Made by a program: the position numbers and the translations under genes. The notes beneath the pieces were generated by a model, which ran no database searches, was not told the origin of the DNA, and saw nothing but the letters and a program-made list of their open reading frames with translations. A DNA stretch of 64,000 bases, taken from positions 7,913,561 to 7,977,560 of the forward strand of contig NC_088775.1 in assembly GCF_954871325.1 (NCBI RefSeq), given 5' to 3'. Numbering within the stretch: position 1 is the stretch's first letter; each line of letters begins with the position of its first letter. The stretch is from Gordionus sp. m RMFG-2023. Its lineage: Eukaryota > Nematomorpha > Gordioida > Chordodea > Parachordodidae. Positions 11,542 through 46,750 of this stretch are shown here, piece after piece.

Positions 11542-13103
11542 CATAAAAAATAGCGAGAATTACAATCTCCTCAAACAAGACATCAATGTCTTTCGGTATT
11601 TTTAATATATTTATTAAATTATAAAAACCATAAATTGATAGTTTTTGTTCCAAGGTCATAATATTTACACATTTGTAAATAGAGTTATTAAAATCAAATT
11701 TTGATTGTAATTATTCTAAAATTGTCTTAATAAAAATATCTGCTTCATATAGAAATAAATTAATTAGAGTATTATTTGAACATTTTAATATAATATTTTT
11801 AGCAATAGCGCCATAAAATTTATTATTAATTTTTAACTGTAGAGATGAACAAAGCTGTAGCATGATTTTGTGAATCTTTTTTAATAAAGAATATTCTGAT
11901 TGCAACTGAATATTAACAGCATGAAGTAGATTTCCTACATGTGAAACGAATCCCAAATCAAAATTTTAGGACAGCTTTTAAAACCTCTATTTAAGAAGTA
12001 TTTTGTAAAATTTTAAAATTCAATATATGGCAGGTATTAATGATAACCACCTGATAGGTGTATATCGCAACAACTCACACCATTCCAAGTCAGACCACTT
12101 CACCAACTCTTTTAATTCATTAACTCTTTTAGTTGATGAACAAAATTCGTTAAAACATTTCATCACAATTATTTCGACATCCAAAGATAGTACATCCATT
12201 GCCTTCTTGCAAGAATTATGTAGTATATGGCATATACAGCCAATTAGTATTAATTCATTGCTGACCAAATTCGGTAACTTTGGGTTTTGCCAAAATTTAC
12301 AGAGGCATTATCAACGCAGAAAGCTGACATGTAAATCATTGATAACCTTGAATCAGCTATATTTACCATTATGTGGCTAGCTACATTATTGGATTTTTCA
12401 CTATCAGAGGAGAAAATTTTAACAGTTTTATTGAAATGTTCTTATTCTTGTTGAAATAGCAAAGGATCGAGGGAAATGTTTTAATATTTCCCTTGATGCA
12501 TCTGTTAGAATTGCATATAGATGCCCATCTTTCAAATCGTTTAGAATTGACCTCTAGGATTCAGATATTAAAACATTTGTGATAGCCTTGCACATTTTTG
12601 TTCTGCCACAAGTAAGGTTTGCACTTATATTGGAGTTGTTATATATCATGAGAAAAAGATTCGACGCACATTGTGTGATATAGCTCTGTGAATGTTGAAC
12701 TACATGATAGATGTATACGATTTCCGAAAATGTAGTTGCATCTGTATTATTTATTATTTTTGTTTTGAGAATAATTTTGCAATCGATGTCGATATACTCC
12801 CCTATACTGACTTATATGAATGAAAGATTTATTATTGGATAAAAATAAAACAGGATAGAAAGAAATTTACAAACTATACATGTTTTTCGAATAAATATTT
12901 AAAATTTTTTTAAAAATATAAAAATAATCAATTAATCTCTCTCAAAATTATTATTTATATATTAAAAACGTTAAAATACTTTTTAAAAAAAATTTCGGGA
13001 GAAATTAAAAAATTACGGTAGATTTTTGCGGGAGATTTTGCGGTAGTTTTGCGGGATAGATATGTCTGCGCGTAAACTAAAAAATTACGGGAGTCTCTCG
13101 CTG
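11542..13103 (-). pseudogene. hAT transposase remnant, copy 2, with one terminal repeat
   Basis: On the - strand, open pieces at 12,268-12,020 (CICHILHNSCKKAMDVLS, then EWCELLRYTPIRWLS) and 11,956-11,711 (FVSHVGNLLHAVNIQLQ, then KFYGAIAKNIIL) represent the catalytic and following regions of a hAT transposase. The element end is at 13,103 (CAGCGAGAGACTC on the - strand), matching the end at 31,131. The N-terminal BED finger region is deleted. Copy 2 is opposed to copy 1 (8,219-9,060) and the LTR element lies between them. Several stops and frameshifts make it non-functional. Confidence 0.75.
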
Positions 13104-13149
13104 ATGGGGGGAGACATGGAAACCCTGATTGGGATTTCTATAATGATAC

Positions 13150-13212
13150 ACCGGGCCGTAAAATACGGGCCGAAAATTTTTCAAAAAAATATCCTACCCG
13201 AGCTGTGCAAAT
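13150..13212. mobile_element. Truncated GC-stutter hAT MITE end
   Basis: CGGGCCG blocks separated by AT runs, ending GCTGTGCAAATGG, resemble the right end of the 21,971-22,376 element (CTGTGCAGATCGCTA). The other end and a TSD are missing. Confidence 0.4.
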
Positions 13213-14648
13213 GGTAACTCTGCAAGTCTCTGACGTATACAGTGTAACTTGACTAATTTAGGCTTTTCATAACTCTAGCATAATTTTCCCAAATCTTTTA
13301 GTGTCAATAAAATCCAGTCTTAAAAAATTTGGCAACTTGTAACAGGAATCTTGGTTAACCATGCCCAAATTAAACAGGTTTAGCTGTTATATAAATGTTA
13401 ATGATGGGATAATTAAATTGGCTAATGTAATATAGAATTTGATGTTAATATTTATCTCATTTTCAGAATGGAAAACTTTGAGACCACCAGGTAGCGGAGA
13501 TTCCCTCAGATTTTAATATGAAAAAATTTCCCAAAGCTAAATATACCTACCAGAAACGGTTAATGGTCATTGCCATGCCCGTTTCCAAAAGCAGGATCCT
13601 ATTGCCTTAAAAAACTGCTCTAAGGAATGTAAATATTTCCACAAGAAGGGACGATGGATCTGTGAGAGTTTTCGTTGGAGGAAAAATAATTTATTTGCCC
13701 TCTGGAACAAATGAATGGCGAATAAGGCGGATTTGAAATCGATTTTGCAAGCGATCTTAACCTTGACAGATTTTCGACATCAGGGGGATTGATGATTAGT
13801 ATATCGCGATTTATATTTCTACTTTTGATAATTTCATTTAATTATTTATTATAATCAGTATGCATAATAAATGATAAAATATGAAATTTTGATTACTAGT
13901 TAAGGGTTTGCAAATTTCAATTTAAATATAAAATATATTAAAAGAAAACCCGGTGAGGGTCTGCAAAATAGAGAGTATAAGGGGCGAATTTAATATTAAT
14001 AATTTGTTAAATTTAATGTTCATGACCTTCGATATCGGAGTAAATTTCAGATCCATATATTAAAATAAGGAAAAGGAATATTCCCATCAAATTTTTAAGC
14101 AATATGCCACTGATTATTTTGATAATTTTTTAAGCAAATTTAAAATGGATTTTGTTGCTAAATGGCTTATGCAGGATCCTCAGCGATTTATACATTGTAT
14201 AATAATTTAAAGAAAAGTTATTAACGATATAAATATACATTTAATTTATAAAAATAAATACATAGTTATAAATTTTAGGGCTTTTCTGAATAAAATATTT
14301 TATTGAAACCTAGAAGCCTTGAGGGGATCGTTCTAATTTACCCAGTCTAGATATGGTCTATTAGTGATTATATATTTTAAGTATTTTATCTTAAATAATA
14401 GCTTGAGTTATTTTATAAATAATAAATACATCAGGTTCAACCTGCCTTGAAATATTTAATGTTTATATAAAAAAAAAGGTTAATAATTAATTTATAAAAT
14501 AATTGACACATTTATTTCCAATAAGATATTTTTCATTTTTAAAATTAAATAAAACAAGTTGATTTGGGACTTTAAATTTGCAAAATAAAAATTCCATGCA
14601 ATCCTTTTTATGAAATAATATCCTTTTATTTTCTATTGCTAATATAAA
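13213..14648. other. AT-rich sequence upstream of Rap1 exon 1
   Basis: No coding exon is recognised. The promoter and 5' untranslated sequence of Rap1 may lie here, but no TATA box, initiator or CpG-rich block stands out from the background. Confidence 0.4.
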
Positions 14649-37319
<22,671 letters not shown>

Positions 37320-37406
37320 GGAACTCGATTATACGTCGAAATTAGATAAATATTAATTTAAGCACGAGAATAGCGGGTGAAAAAAAATAATTCTTATAAA
37401 AATTGT

Positions 37407-37412
37407 AATAAA
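37407..37412 (+). terminator. Candidate polyadenylation signal of Rap1
   Basis: AATAAA 88 bp after the stop codon, followed by a T-rich run at about 37,424. AATAAA is frequent by chance in sequence this AT-rich, so this is only the nearest candidate. Confidence 0.3.
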
Positions 37413-39419
37413 TGATTTGAATGTTTTTTTTTAAGTTTAAATATTTGAAAAGTAGCCTAACGTATAAAGGAGCTTATATTTTATTTTGGTCCATTATTTA
37501 AAAAAGTATACATTTGTACTATAATTAAATAATCTTATTTTTTTTTGTATTATACATATTTTTCTCGTGGTTTTTATATAAAAATATCATATCCCCCCTC
37601 AGTATAATAATTGATATGTTTTACCCCATTTTTTTTAGATCGAATTAAATCCCCAAGTCAAGTATACATCTGTCCTGAATGCTCAATTTTTATTTGTTCT
37701 CTCCAAAAAAAATAAAATAATTATAAACAATTTTCAACGCAATTAGACCTATTTAAGTACAAACAAAGATATCTCGCTCTTATACCAAATAATTTCCTTA
37801 TAATAATATAATATCATTTTTTTACACGACTCTATAGTTTATATTATTTATTTATGCTTATTTTATCGGAATAAGGTCTAATTAAACAAGCTGATTAAAA
37901 AAAAAACAACTTTTCTTTGATAATAAAGTGTGCTAAGATACCAGCTGTCTAACAAACAATTTTCGACAGGATGTGCATCCTGTAACATTGCTCCAGGAGT
38001 AAAGTTGAAAATGAAGCAGCTTTATTCGTTAACGTAAACACTTCTTTTAAGTTAGTCAATTTTTCGTGGTTTAAAAATATAAATTATTTTACTACTTTTT
38101 TCCTCCTTTTTTGCGAATTAAGTAACTAAAATGTGCATCTCACCACCATACTTTTATACTTACATATTATTATTTATTTTTTTTAGAACAAACATTTTTA
38201 TACATTTTTTCGTTTGTTAATTTTTATTCAAACTTGAGCTAAATTCTTGGTGTAAGAAAAAGGCTGAGAAATTAAGATATCATGATTTCTATTTTCTCTA
38301 TTCTTCTTTGTTAGAATTTTACTTTCCCATATATAAGAGGGGGGGGTGGTTGGTTATGTCTTCAGAAGTTATTATAATTTTGCGAAATTTTAATGCTTGC
38401 AAAGAAAGGCTAAGTAGTATTTAATTTTTTAAAAACCCCAAATATTAACCTGAACAAAAGAAAATTTTTAGAAGATATTTTATATATATATATTTAAATT
38501 CTTTATTATTTGAATTATTATTATTTAATCCTTTTCACAAACAGAATCATCGATTATTATTTTAATTTTTAATTATAACCCTTCCCCCTCCCCCTTTTTA
38601 TATCCAATCATGTAAGAATATTTATTATACCCATGACAAAAAAAAGAAAACATTATTGTATAATTTAATAAAAAAAATATAATAAATAATAAAATTCGAA
38701 TTTAAAAATTAATGCCTGGATTAGTTTGGATGTTTTTAAAAAAAAAAATTGAGAAGTTAAATGTAATAAGCGAATATTCTTTCTACCCTCCTCGAGGTTT
38801 AAAATAGATATGCATTATAATTACTCTTCAGTTACAAATTACTGATCAACAAAATGAATCATTTACCGATGAAGATTAATATAAATTTATTTTATAAAAA
38901 ATATATTATAAGTATATTGGTTAAGAAATAATATTATTCTTCGTTTAATGAATCCTTTTCCTTAGAGGAGGTATATTTACGGCATATATTTCTAAAAGGA
39001 TATAATTCTATGACGTTATAGATTGCTTTTGTAAACTCGTATTAATTAGGAAAATTTTTAAATTTAAATTAGAATGAGATTTAATAGCAAACATACGATC
39101 TAAAAAAACAAATATACTTATTGTAAGGTCCTATTAATGTTAAAAGTTGCTTTTCTAAAAAAATACATTTTTAGAAAGTAACTTGATTCAGTTACTTTTA
39201 AATGTGCCTAAAAGATGTGCTTGTTTTTCCCCACTTTCTACAGTAAGTGAGACATAAATAATATGCCTATAAAGATTATTAATGAGATGTATATGGTGAT
39301 TATGCTGAGATATTTTTAGTTGAAAGTAATATCAAAAACAAATAAAGGAGGACCCAAAAAAAATACATGATAATAATATATTATTTTTAAAATATAAGAT
39401 TTTTTTAATGAATGAGAAG
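37413..39419. other. AT-rich sequence downstream of Rap1
   Basis: May include 3' untranslated sequence. No coding frame, repeat family or RNA gene is recognised. Confidence 0.5.
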
Positions 39420-39719
39420 TAGAGATCTGCAAGGGCCGGGCTGGGCCTTAAAATTTTTTTAAAAATATATCTTAAATTTATCAATTTTACGTTAATTTTT
39501 TGTGTAAAATAAAATATGTGATTTCATTTATAGAAACTAGATGCCATATAATATCGTTTATTTTGAGTATTTATAAAATTAATTTCTATATTTAAATAAA
39601 TTTGGGCCGGGCTGGCAAAATTTTTTAAAAAAAATTTGGGGTTCGGGCCTGGCAAAACTTTATAAAATAAATTTCGGCCTGGACCGGGCTTGAAAAATTA
39701 GGCCCGATGCAGATCACTA
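39420..39719. mobile_element. hAT MITE (300 bp), GC-stutter family
   Basis: Starts TAGAGATCTGCAAGGGCC and ends GATGCAGATCACTA. Flanks ATGAGAAG and TTGAGAAG match at 7 of 8 (39,412-39,419 and 39,720-39,727). GC blocks are GGGCCGGGCTGG-like and separated by runs of T then A. Confidence 0.9.
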
Positions 39720-40176
39720 TTGAGAAGGATGAAACTGATCTAAGACATAAATTGGAATTGAAAAAAAAATTCACTATTTAGGGAGATATTCTCTTTTTTT
39801 GTTAAATTAATAATTGCGAACAACATCTAAATTGATATGTTAAGGGTAAAAATCTCGAATTAGCCAAACAAATATTACCTAAAGACTCCAGATTTTGCCG
39901 AAAGAGTCAAATTTCTTTGAGGTTTTTAAAAAAATGAATTCTCAAACATTTTATAATTCTATTCATGACTGATTCTTAAAGTGTTTTTTTTAACCATATA
40001 AATAAAATTTAAATCAAAATGCTATATAATTATAAATAATTAATACATTATAAACTAATATTATTTCATATGAAATGTGAACATTCTGATGTTTTTAAAA
40101 AAACGATGGTTTTATATCAATATATGGATAATAATGATAATATAAATTTAACACGAGAATGGTTCAATGATATTAT
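39720..40176. other. AT-rich sequence, no gene seen
   Basis: Begins with the MITE target duplication. Contains no open frame of note. Would be the 3' flank of the - strand exon at 40,177. Confidence 0.5.
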
Positions 40177-40586
40177 CTAGTCTTCATACAAGATTCCTCT
40201 GTCAATTTCCTCATCTATTTTCCTCCTATCTGGTGGTCGCCGGAGTCTAATCAATACCCCAGTGACAATTTCCCTCAATGCCTGTATATCGGGGTTGCTT
40301 GTAGTCACGGATACATTTATTTGGCCATCTGGTCCCAACGGATTTTTTTTCGTATCGTAATGCACGTGGTTTGCGCTTACGTGGACGCTTGCGTGGACAT
40401 TGGCTTTTATATTGTTGTTGTAATAAATGATATTGGTGCCATTTTTAAGGATGCCTCTAGGGTCGGAAAATTTCATTTTTTTGCCGTTGGCGCTTAAGAT
40501 CTCGCTATTGACGACCCTGACAACATTTCCGGATGAATTACCAATTTGCTGCCCATTCACGTGTTGAATGTATAGGATTGTGATTG
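40177..40586 (-). CDS. Unidentified open exon, probable last exon of a host gene
   Basis: An unusually long open frame for this window: about 136 codons ending at TAG (40,177-40,179). G+C is clearly above the surroundings and nothing repetitive is visible. There is no ATG near the 5' end; the first in-frame candidate is a GTG at 40,560. A splice acceptor, TTTCGCGAAG|CAATC, sits at 40,587, so I read this as a terminal exon whose upstream exons are unseen. The product includes NGQQIGNSSGNVVRVVNSEI, NVHASVHVSANHVHYD, TSNPDIQALREIVTG and a charged tail RRPPDRRKIDEEIDRGILY. No transmembrane segment is visible. I do not recognise the family. A domesticated or fossil mobile-element gene cannot be excluded. 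Confidence 0.5.
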
Positions 40587-40625
40587 CTTCGCGAAATGAA
40601 AAACAAATATGGTGGTTAAGCTTTA

Positions 40626-40867
40626 TGCCGTGTCCTGTTTCGTCTTATTTATGAAACTTAAATCTGTTTAACCCAGGTTAAATAGATTTTGAACTAATTG
40701 GCTTCTTTTAATTATTTGCATATTAAATAAATATTTTGGTTTCTAAAGTAGCGTAGAGACACTCAACCTACGTAAATAGCCTCTTTCTTTTTAGGCTCTT
40801 TAGGGAAAGCTTTAGACACGGCTTAAACAGACTGCTTTTGAGAAATAAGACAAACCAGCACACGGCC
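40626..40867. mobile_element. MITE-like palindrome (about 240 bp)
   Basis: Left end GCCGTGTCCTGTTTCGTCTT and reversed right end GCCGTGTGCTGGTTTGTCTT are long inverted repeats that continue to CTGTTTAA. A TA lies just outside both ends, fitting a Tc1/mariner-type target, but this is not proof. Only 40 bp from the unidentified exon. Confidence 0.6.
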
Positions 40868-43029
40868 TATTATTTTTCCCGATATCTCTTTTTAAAACTA
40901 TTTTTATTATTTAAGGATTCTTATAATCGGAATCCCCTTTTAAAATTACCAAGAAACCAGAAATTGAACCTATTCTAACAAAATAATTTATATACAATAT
41001 TGTTTTCTAAAAAGTACATCTACTTAGTGATTCATTTTGTTTAGAAAGTTTAATTAGTGTAGTAAAATCCAATCAGGTAGGTCCAGACTATCCCACAGTC
41101 CAAAATTAAATTTTATAATCCGATTTTGTCAACCAATTTGTTCAGTCCCAACCGGTTTGGTTGACCTTCGCCGGTTCACACTACATATATACGCGGAAGA
41201 AAATTCGATGAGTATTGAGGCGCGCGATAATTCATTTCTGCATCAAATTTGAGTTATATACTATTTTTTTATAGGAAAACCCGAGGCTTAAGGTGATGGT
41301 TTTAGACTAAAAACTAGTCATTTCCCATTTATTTTTTAACGGTCTAAAAATAAGTTTGTTAAAAAATAGAGAAATTAAGCCAAACTTAAATATTATTTTT
41401 TTATATAGAGTTCATTTTTTTAAAAAAGAAAGAAAGATAGGAAAAATAAATATGCAGAATCGGAACGAACTATTTTTTTGGTTCGGCAACTATACTCAGG
41501 ATTTAGGATTCTCAGATATATGATAGAATTATAATTTCTCTCACGCTTTCAGATATTTTTTTAAAAAAAATTTTGGTCTCCTGATAGAGATACATTTTAA
41601 ACGGAACCAGGGCCGTGAGAAGTGTTTAGAGGTTTAAACTCTAAATTAGAGAAATTTGATAAAAGGATATATGTGTTGTTCGTAAATCGATGCCTGTTTT
41701 GGTTCGTGGTTTTAAAATGGCTAACCAAACAATTTTAAATCTCTAAACCCTATTTTGGATTCACAGCACTAGTTATAATTTATAAATGCTTAAAGGAAAT
41801 ATGAGTCTTACTATATAGTACCAGCAAAAGAGTGACCGTGTCCCGATTTCGTGATGAAACGTCCTTTTTGAATATAATTATAAAAAACAAAAAAATAAAT
41901 TTTCCTTTATTCATTCCTTCTTTCCTTTCTTCCTTCCTTCCTTTCCTTTCATTTCTTTCTTTTCTAAAAAAATCAATTTTATCTTTAAATAAATGTTTTA
42001 TAATTATTAATTTAAAGGAAAAGTAAAAAAGTAAACATTCGAAAAATTTTATAATTCATATCATTTCTTTTATTTTTTTGAAAAAAAACCCTTATAATAT
42101 GACCCAAGCCTAACTCCTTCAAATTTTATAACAGGAAGAATCAACCCAAATCCCTCCCTCATATCGAGATAGCAAATACATATGGAATGGATTGAAACGA
42201 ACCTGATTTCATCTTTTAGCAGAAAGATTAAAAGCTCTCTATAGGTTTCAACACTGATGAAACATAATTCAACCCCCCCCCCCTTCCCCCGTTATTCAAG
42301 GCTTAGGTACAAGAGCTCCTCTAGTAAGCCCAAAAAGTGCCGATATTCCATGCTTCTTAGAGCCCAACTAATGGAAAGGGCCAATAGTTTGGCCCGTATA
42401 TCGTGGAAGAAATAATCATCAAAAAACTTAAAACATGTGCATTATATCACAAATAAAATTATATTTAAATAGAAGAAGACTTTTACATGAGTGCCATTTT
42501 ATTTACAGGAAATAAATGTAAATGAACCGAAGAAGATGATAAAAATAGAATTATTTTATAAAAAAAATTAATTACCATATGAATCTGAAGAATCATCGAG
42601 AATTTATAAGGAAAAAATACTCGAAAGTGTGTAGAATTATAATATCAAATTTTTAAAATAAATAGATGAGTTTATTTGGAATTTCAAAAAATATAATATT
42701 TTATATACCGTTCTACGCCCTTGAAAATTTTGGTCACAATTTTACAAAGTATATAAAATTTTAATTTTAAAAATATGCTTATCAATCATAAAAATGAATT
42801 ATTAGTTTATGAATAAATTTTTGGGAGCAATATATATTTTTTTAAATTGCTTGGCTCATTCCCGTTAACTTAAAAAACTAAATTATAATCCATAATTTTA
42901 TTTTAAAATTTAATTATTATTAATATTATTATAGGTGAAAATAAATATATTTTTTCTTAAGTTAATTTATTTTCTTTAAATTCATAATACCATGAATGGT
43001 TGAGGAAATTGGTAAAATTATGTGCATAA
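40868..43029. other. AT-rich sequence with a CT microsatellite
   Basis: No gene recognised. Contains the polypyrimidine tract below, a C9-10 run near 42,275, and a MITE-like 'aaaatggctaacc' segment near 41,718. Confidence 0.5.
41901..41964 (+). repeat. CTTT/CTTC polypyrimidine microsatellite
   Basis: About 64 bases of almost pure C/T with TTCC and TTTC periodicity, e.g. 'ttccttccttcctttccttt'. Confidence 0.85.
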
Positions 43030-43756
43030 TAGTCTGCTTGCATTATTATAGAAATGAAATGGGAGGGAGCGGCGAACCCTCCAACGAATCGACGATAGGC
43101 GCGATGTCCTTCCCCGGGCGATTGGCCCCTGAGGAAAACCTGAGACTGTAGAGGGATTGTCTATTCTTCTCTCCTGGATTCCTGAATCTTTGAACATAAG
43201 GGATACGATGTCGGATGTTGATTCAGGTTGTTGACTGGCAACGGGACATCCGATGAAAACGAAGGTATTTAGGTGTCGTTGTTGTTGGGAGCATTGGATT
43301 CCTGCCCATCTCCAGGAGAAAACAACTGTCGCCTCAGTTCCCTAAGGTATTTGTTTCCCCTATTTAGCCAATCTTGGTACTGAGTTGTTTCTCCTTTTCG
43401 TACTGGCGGGCCGTAGTTCTGCACTCGGGCACCTTCTTTCCCGGGTCTTATAGCCCTAAAAAGAGCTGTTTGTTTATTGGCCCTGAACCTTTCGGTATTA
43501 GAAAGAGTAGAATATAGTGTGTTAGAAAGAGAATGAAGAGTGGGAGTGGGAGAAGAAGGATTATTATTATTATCACTTACGTAGCACTACTTATTTTCTC
43601 TTTTTACTCCTGGAGGGGGCGCCTCCTTATGGGTCTGCGGGCGTCTGAAAGCGAACGTTATCTTAGTAGCTGCCCTTTTTCATTGAAAGGGCCGATCTGG
43701 AACGATTTTGGTAGTACGCGCCCATATATTGTTCCTGGTGAGAAAGGTCGTTAGAT
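43030..43756 (-). other. GC-rich island with overlapping open frames, origin unknown
   Basis: About 730 bp with G+C near 50 % in a window near 25 %, with sharp edges. The - strand has an open frame of 105 codons (43,272-43,586): a low-complexity start (NNNNPSSPTPTLHS), then KQTALFRAIRPGKEGARVQN, YGPPVRKGETTQYQDWLNRG and NKYLRELRRQLFSPGDG. A second - frame overlaps its end and runs on to about 43,035. No ATG opens the first frame. I cannot assign a family. Compact overlapping frames would suit an endogenous virus-like fossil; a host exon or recent transfer are alternatives. Confidence 0.5.
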
Positions 43757-44808
43757 TTTATAAATAAATTTTTAATTCAATTGTATTCAAAATTATTCGT
43801 ATATTTTGGAATTTTTCTTATTATTCAAAATTTCTCTTCGACATTATTCGTAAATGTTTAAAATTATTTATAAGTATTTAATTTAATATGTTCGTTATGG
43901 AAAAATTTTTTGTTTTAAAATAACTTTATTTCCACATTTATTGATCATTTTCAAATTTTTTTTCAGAAGTTCAAATATTTTGGAAGATTATTTTTTTAAG
44001 GGAAAAAAAAATTTTGATCAAATTTTCCTTAAAATTTTAAATATGTTTAGTATATATTCCTAAACAAATAAATTTTTTATAATTTTCATGTATAATAGAT
44101 CTTTCAAAATGAAATCGTAAACTCTTTTTTAAAAAAAAAATATTCAAAGATTTATTCAAAAAAATATTGAAGATTTCTGAAAATAATTTTAAAGAATAAT
44201 TTTATTTTTAGAATTGGATCGAATATTCAACGAATCAAATCGAATGATGTTTTGATTATTCCTACGAATATAAATAAGGAATAATTTTATTCGAAAATAC
44301 CAATCGAATATGAATAATGCAAATATTCGAATCGAGTCCTACTTTCAATATACCCAAGCAGCTGGTAACATACCATTTTGGTTTCCAATATTAACTTGGT
44401 GTAAAACCAAAGTTTTTACACCAATTTTTGAGAAAAAATTATATAATTTTATAGACATAAAATTTGATCAAAACTGAGCATTGTCAAAAAAAATTATCTA
44501 TATAGGGATCAAAACCTTTTGAAAATGATTTATTTTGAGCAAATTTTAAAAATCAAAATTCAGCAAACATATTTTCTAGCTTTAAATGAATTTAGCATTA
44601 ATGGTAGGCTTCTATTGCAACCTACTTTAAAAATTAAAGATCAAATCTTTCAACAAATATTTAAAATAACTAAAAAATTAAGCTTCATAATTATAACCTA
44701 TGATTTCAAAGTAAATTACAATTTGCTTTCCTAATCTTATATCTAATTTATTAAGAAAATGAGGACTATTTTACTATATTAATTTTAATCAACCTGCTAG
44801 ACTCTTTT
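43757..44808. other. AT-rich sequence with TTCGAAT-type motifs
   Basis: 43,780-44,342 contains repeated ATTCG/CGAAT motifs and ends near ATTCGAATCGAGTCCTAC, which looks like a transposon terminus. The other end was not found. Confidence 0.35.
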
Positions 44809-45330
44809 AATATATTAAAATAATTTCAATTTCCAAATTATTTTTTTAAATAACTTCTTTTATCATTAATCTATAAATATAAATCCCCCAAGATGGGGTT
44901 TTTTAATGACATAATTTATTTAATTTTTTAAAATATATTTTAGATGCAAAGATAGGCTTAAATGTTTATAATTATATCGATATAAGAACAAATAAATTAT
45001 ATTTTATTCTTATTATTTAATACAAAAATTATAAAAAATTGATATTTTTCTTCAACATCAACTTTATTATATAATAAAATCTTAATATATAAAGAAAAAA
45101 GTTTCATTTAATAATTTTTGGTCATGGGTTACTTTATTTGAATATTTACTTTATCTAAATATATTTTTAAAAACTTCGGCCACCTCCTTATAAGTGCGAG
45201 CAAATTGAGCGTTTGTGTTTTGCCTTACTTAATTTAAAAATCAGCTGCCTTTTCATTTTAGAAATATATTCGATATTATCATCTTTTATTTCAATTATTC
45301 CGGGTCTGCAGGTCTCTGATAAATACTATC
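44809..45330. repeat. Dispersed repeat R, copy 1
   Basis: Shares with copies 2 (52,481) and 3 (54,739) the ordered landmarks 'tctataaatataaatcc', 'aagatgg', 'aaaatatattttaga', 'ttaatttctggccat' (here diverged), 'gagcatttgcg'-like and 'aaatactatc'. Diverged and non-coding. About 0.5 kb. Confidence 0.75.
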
Positions 45331-45939
45331 CTGTAACAAATCTGTTGGCCAGCAGCAATAAATTTTAATGAGTAAGGGTTTGGAAGACCCAGAAGCATGA
45401 AGGTTGCTAAAATAGTAATAAAAAAAATAGGTTATTCAATTAATATACAAAATGATAAAAATTTGTGAAGAATAAAAATATTAAAAGGAGAATAGAAAAT
45501 AATATCAAAACTATATATTTAAATTTCAAAAAACCACATATAGAGGAATTAAAGAGATCATTTAGTAAATACTTAAGACTAGAGAAATTATTTTTTACAA
45601 AATATAATTTGAAGAAAAATTACTATATCAAGACGCTTTTTAAATTAAAAAACAAAGATGTTAAATTTAAACTTTAAAATAAAGAATATTTTAAACCTCG
45701 TGGAAATCATTATTAATATATATCTAAATAAAAATCGATATACATACATAAAAATTATATAAAACGCAAAATATAAAAATAAATTTAAACACCAAACTAA
45801 AAACGCGAATCACATATCAATTATTCTATTATTCCAATTTTATGATTCTTATTCAATAATTCCTATTCAATTCAATATTCTACTAATACATTCTATCATC
45901 CAATTCCATTATTCTTATTTGACATTCGACAAATTATTC
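45331..45939. other. AT-rich sequence; possible interior of an LTR element
   Basis: An open frame at 45,465-45,677 is lysine/asparagine-rich with no known domain. Sequence from about 45,750 has AACGCAAAAT- and TATTCCAATT-type motifs like those inside the 9,275 LTR element. Confidence 0.35.
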
Positions 45940-46750
45940 TATTCTAAACGATGAATTAATGATAACGATTTGAAGAGAACGGGATCGAGGATAGAAGAGA
46001 TAGGAGAACGTACAAAAACAACAAAGATTGGAAGCGAGTTTCACGACGACTGCGAGGAACACAGAAAGTTCGAAGAAAGAACAGAAGGGGCAATGTTGAT
46101 ATGTTTGAATTATATTAACTATTAGATTAATATTATGTTAAGTGAAAGAAATAATATAACAAGTCCGAAAGGTAAAATTTAAGTTAGAGTTGGCAAACTT
46201 CAAAAAAATGTAGGATCCTTGTGACTAGATATAGAATTATATTTAAATAATAAAAATATAGTAGATATAGAATTATATTTAAATAATAAAAATATAGTAG
46301 ATATAGAATTATATTTAAATAATAAAAATATAGTACATCTAATAGTTACATAGATTGTTATTTACTTTTGAAAAGTATATGTAAAGAATTTATTAGATTA
46401 ATGTTGTAGTTTTGTATTTTTGTTATATATTTATATATATATATAATTATATATATGCAATGTCAATCAAAAGTGATCTTTTGAATTTGAGTTTTGTTTT
46501 TTTAGAGGATTAATGCAAAAAAGAAGATCAGATGTTCTTTTGTTGATGTTATTGGATGTTGTTTGTTTGTATATGTATTTTTGTGTAATAAAAATTCTTT
46601 AGATTTTAATATTATTCTTTTAGACTTAAATAGTTAATAGTAAGTTAGTTATTGTCGTATTTTTATATATATATTAATATATTAATATTAGGTAAGCCAA
46701 TCAACCGATGTAAATAAGGTTGATTGGATAATAATAAAATTTGAATAACA
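45940..46750 (+). mobile_element. Probable 3' end of a second LTR retroelement
   Basis: A purine tract (GAACAGAAGGGGCAA) ends at 46,094 and is followed by TGTTGATATG, the layout of polypurine tract plus LTR start seen in the 9,275 element. Upstream sequence (45,960-46,090) is G/A-rich and similar in style to that element's 3' interior. A plausible LTR end is AATAACA near 46,750. No second LTR and no coding region are seen, so this is a fragment. Confidence 0.4.
46227..46334 (+). repeat. 36-bp perfect tandem triplication
   Basis: Three consecutive units of 36 bp starting 'agatatagaattatatttaa' at 46,227, 46,263 and 46,299, with no difference visible. Lies inside the presumed LTR. Confidence 0.92.

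Noticed and set aside
12027-12380. 117-codon + strand frame
   Set aside because: It lies antisense to the hAT remnant, whose - strand frame has the recognisable CHILHNSC motif. The same antisense frame appears at 32,917-33,183 opposite the other copy.
13440-13740. Possible exon near 13,450-13,700 (slightly higher G+C)
   Set aside because: All frames are broken by stops and no domain is recognisable.
41610-41772. Possible MITE with ends like 'ccgtgagaagtgtttagagg' and CTAGTGCTGTGAATCC
   Set aside because: The end similarity is weak and no target duplication could be found, so boundaries cannot be supported.
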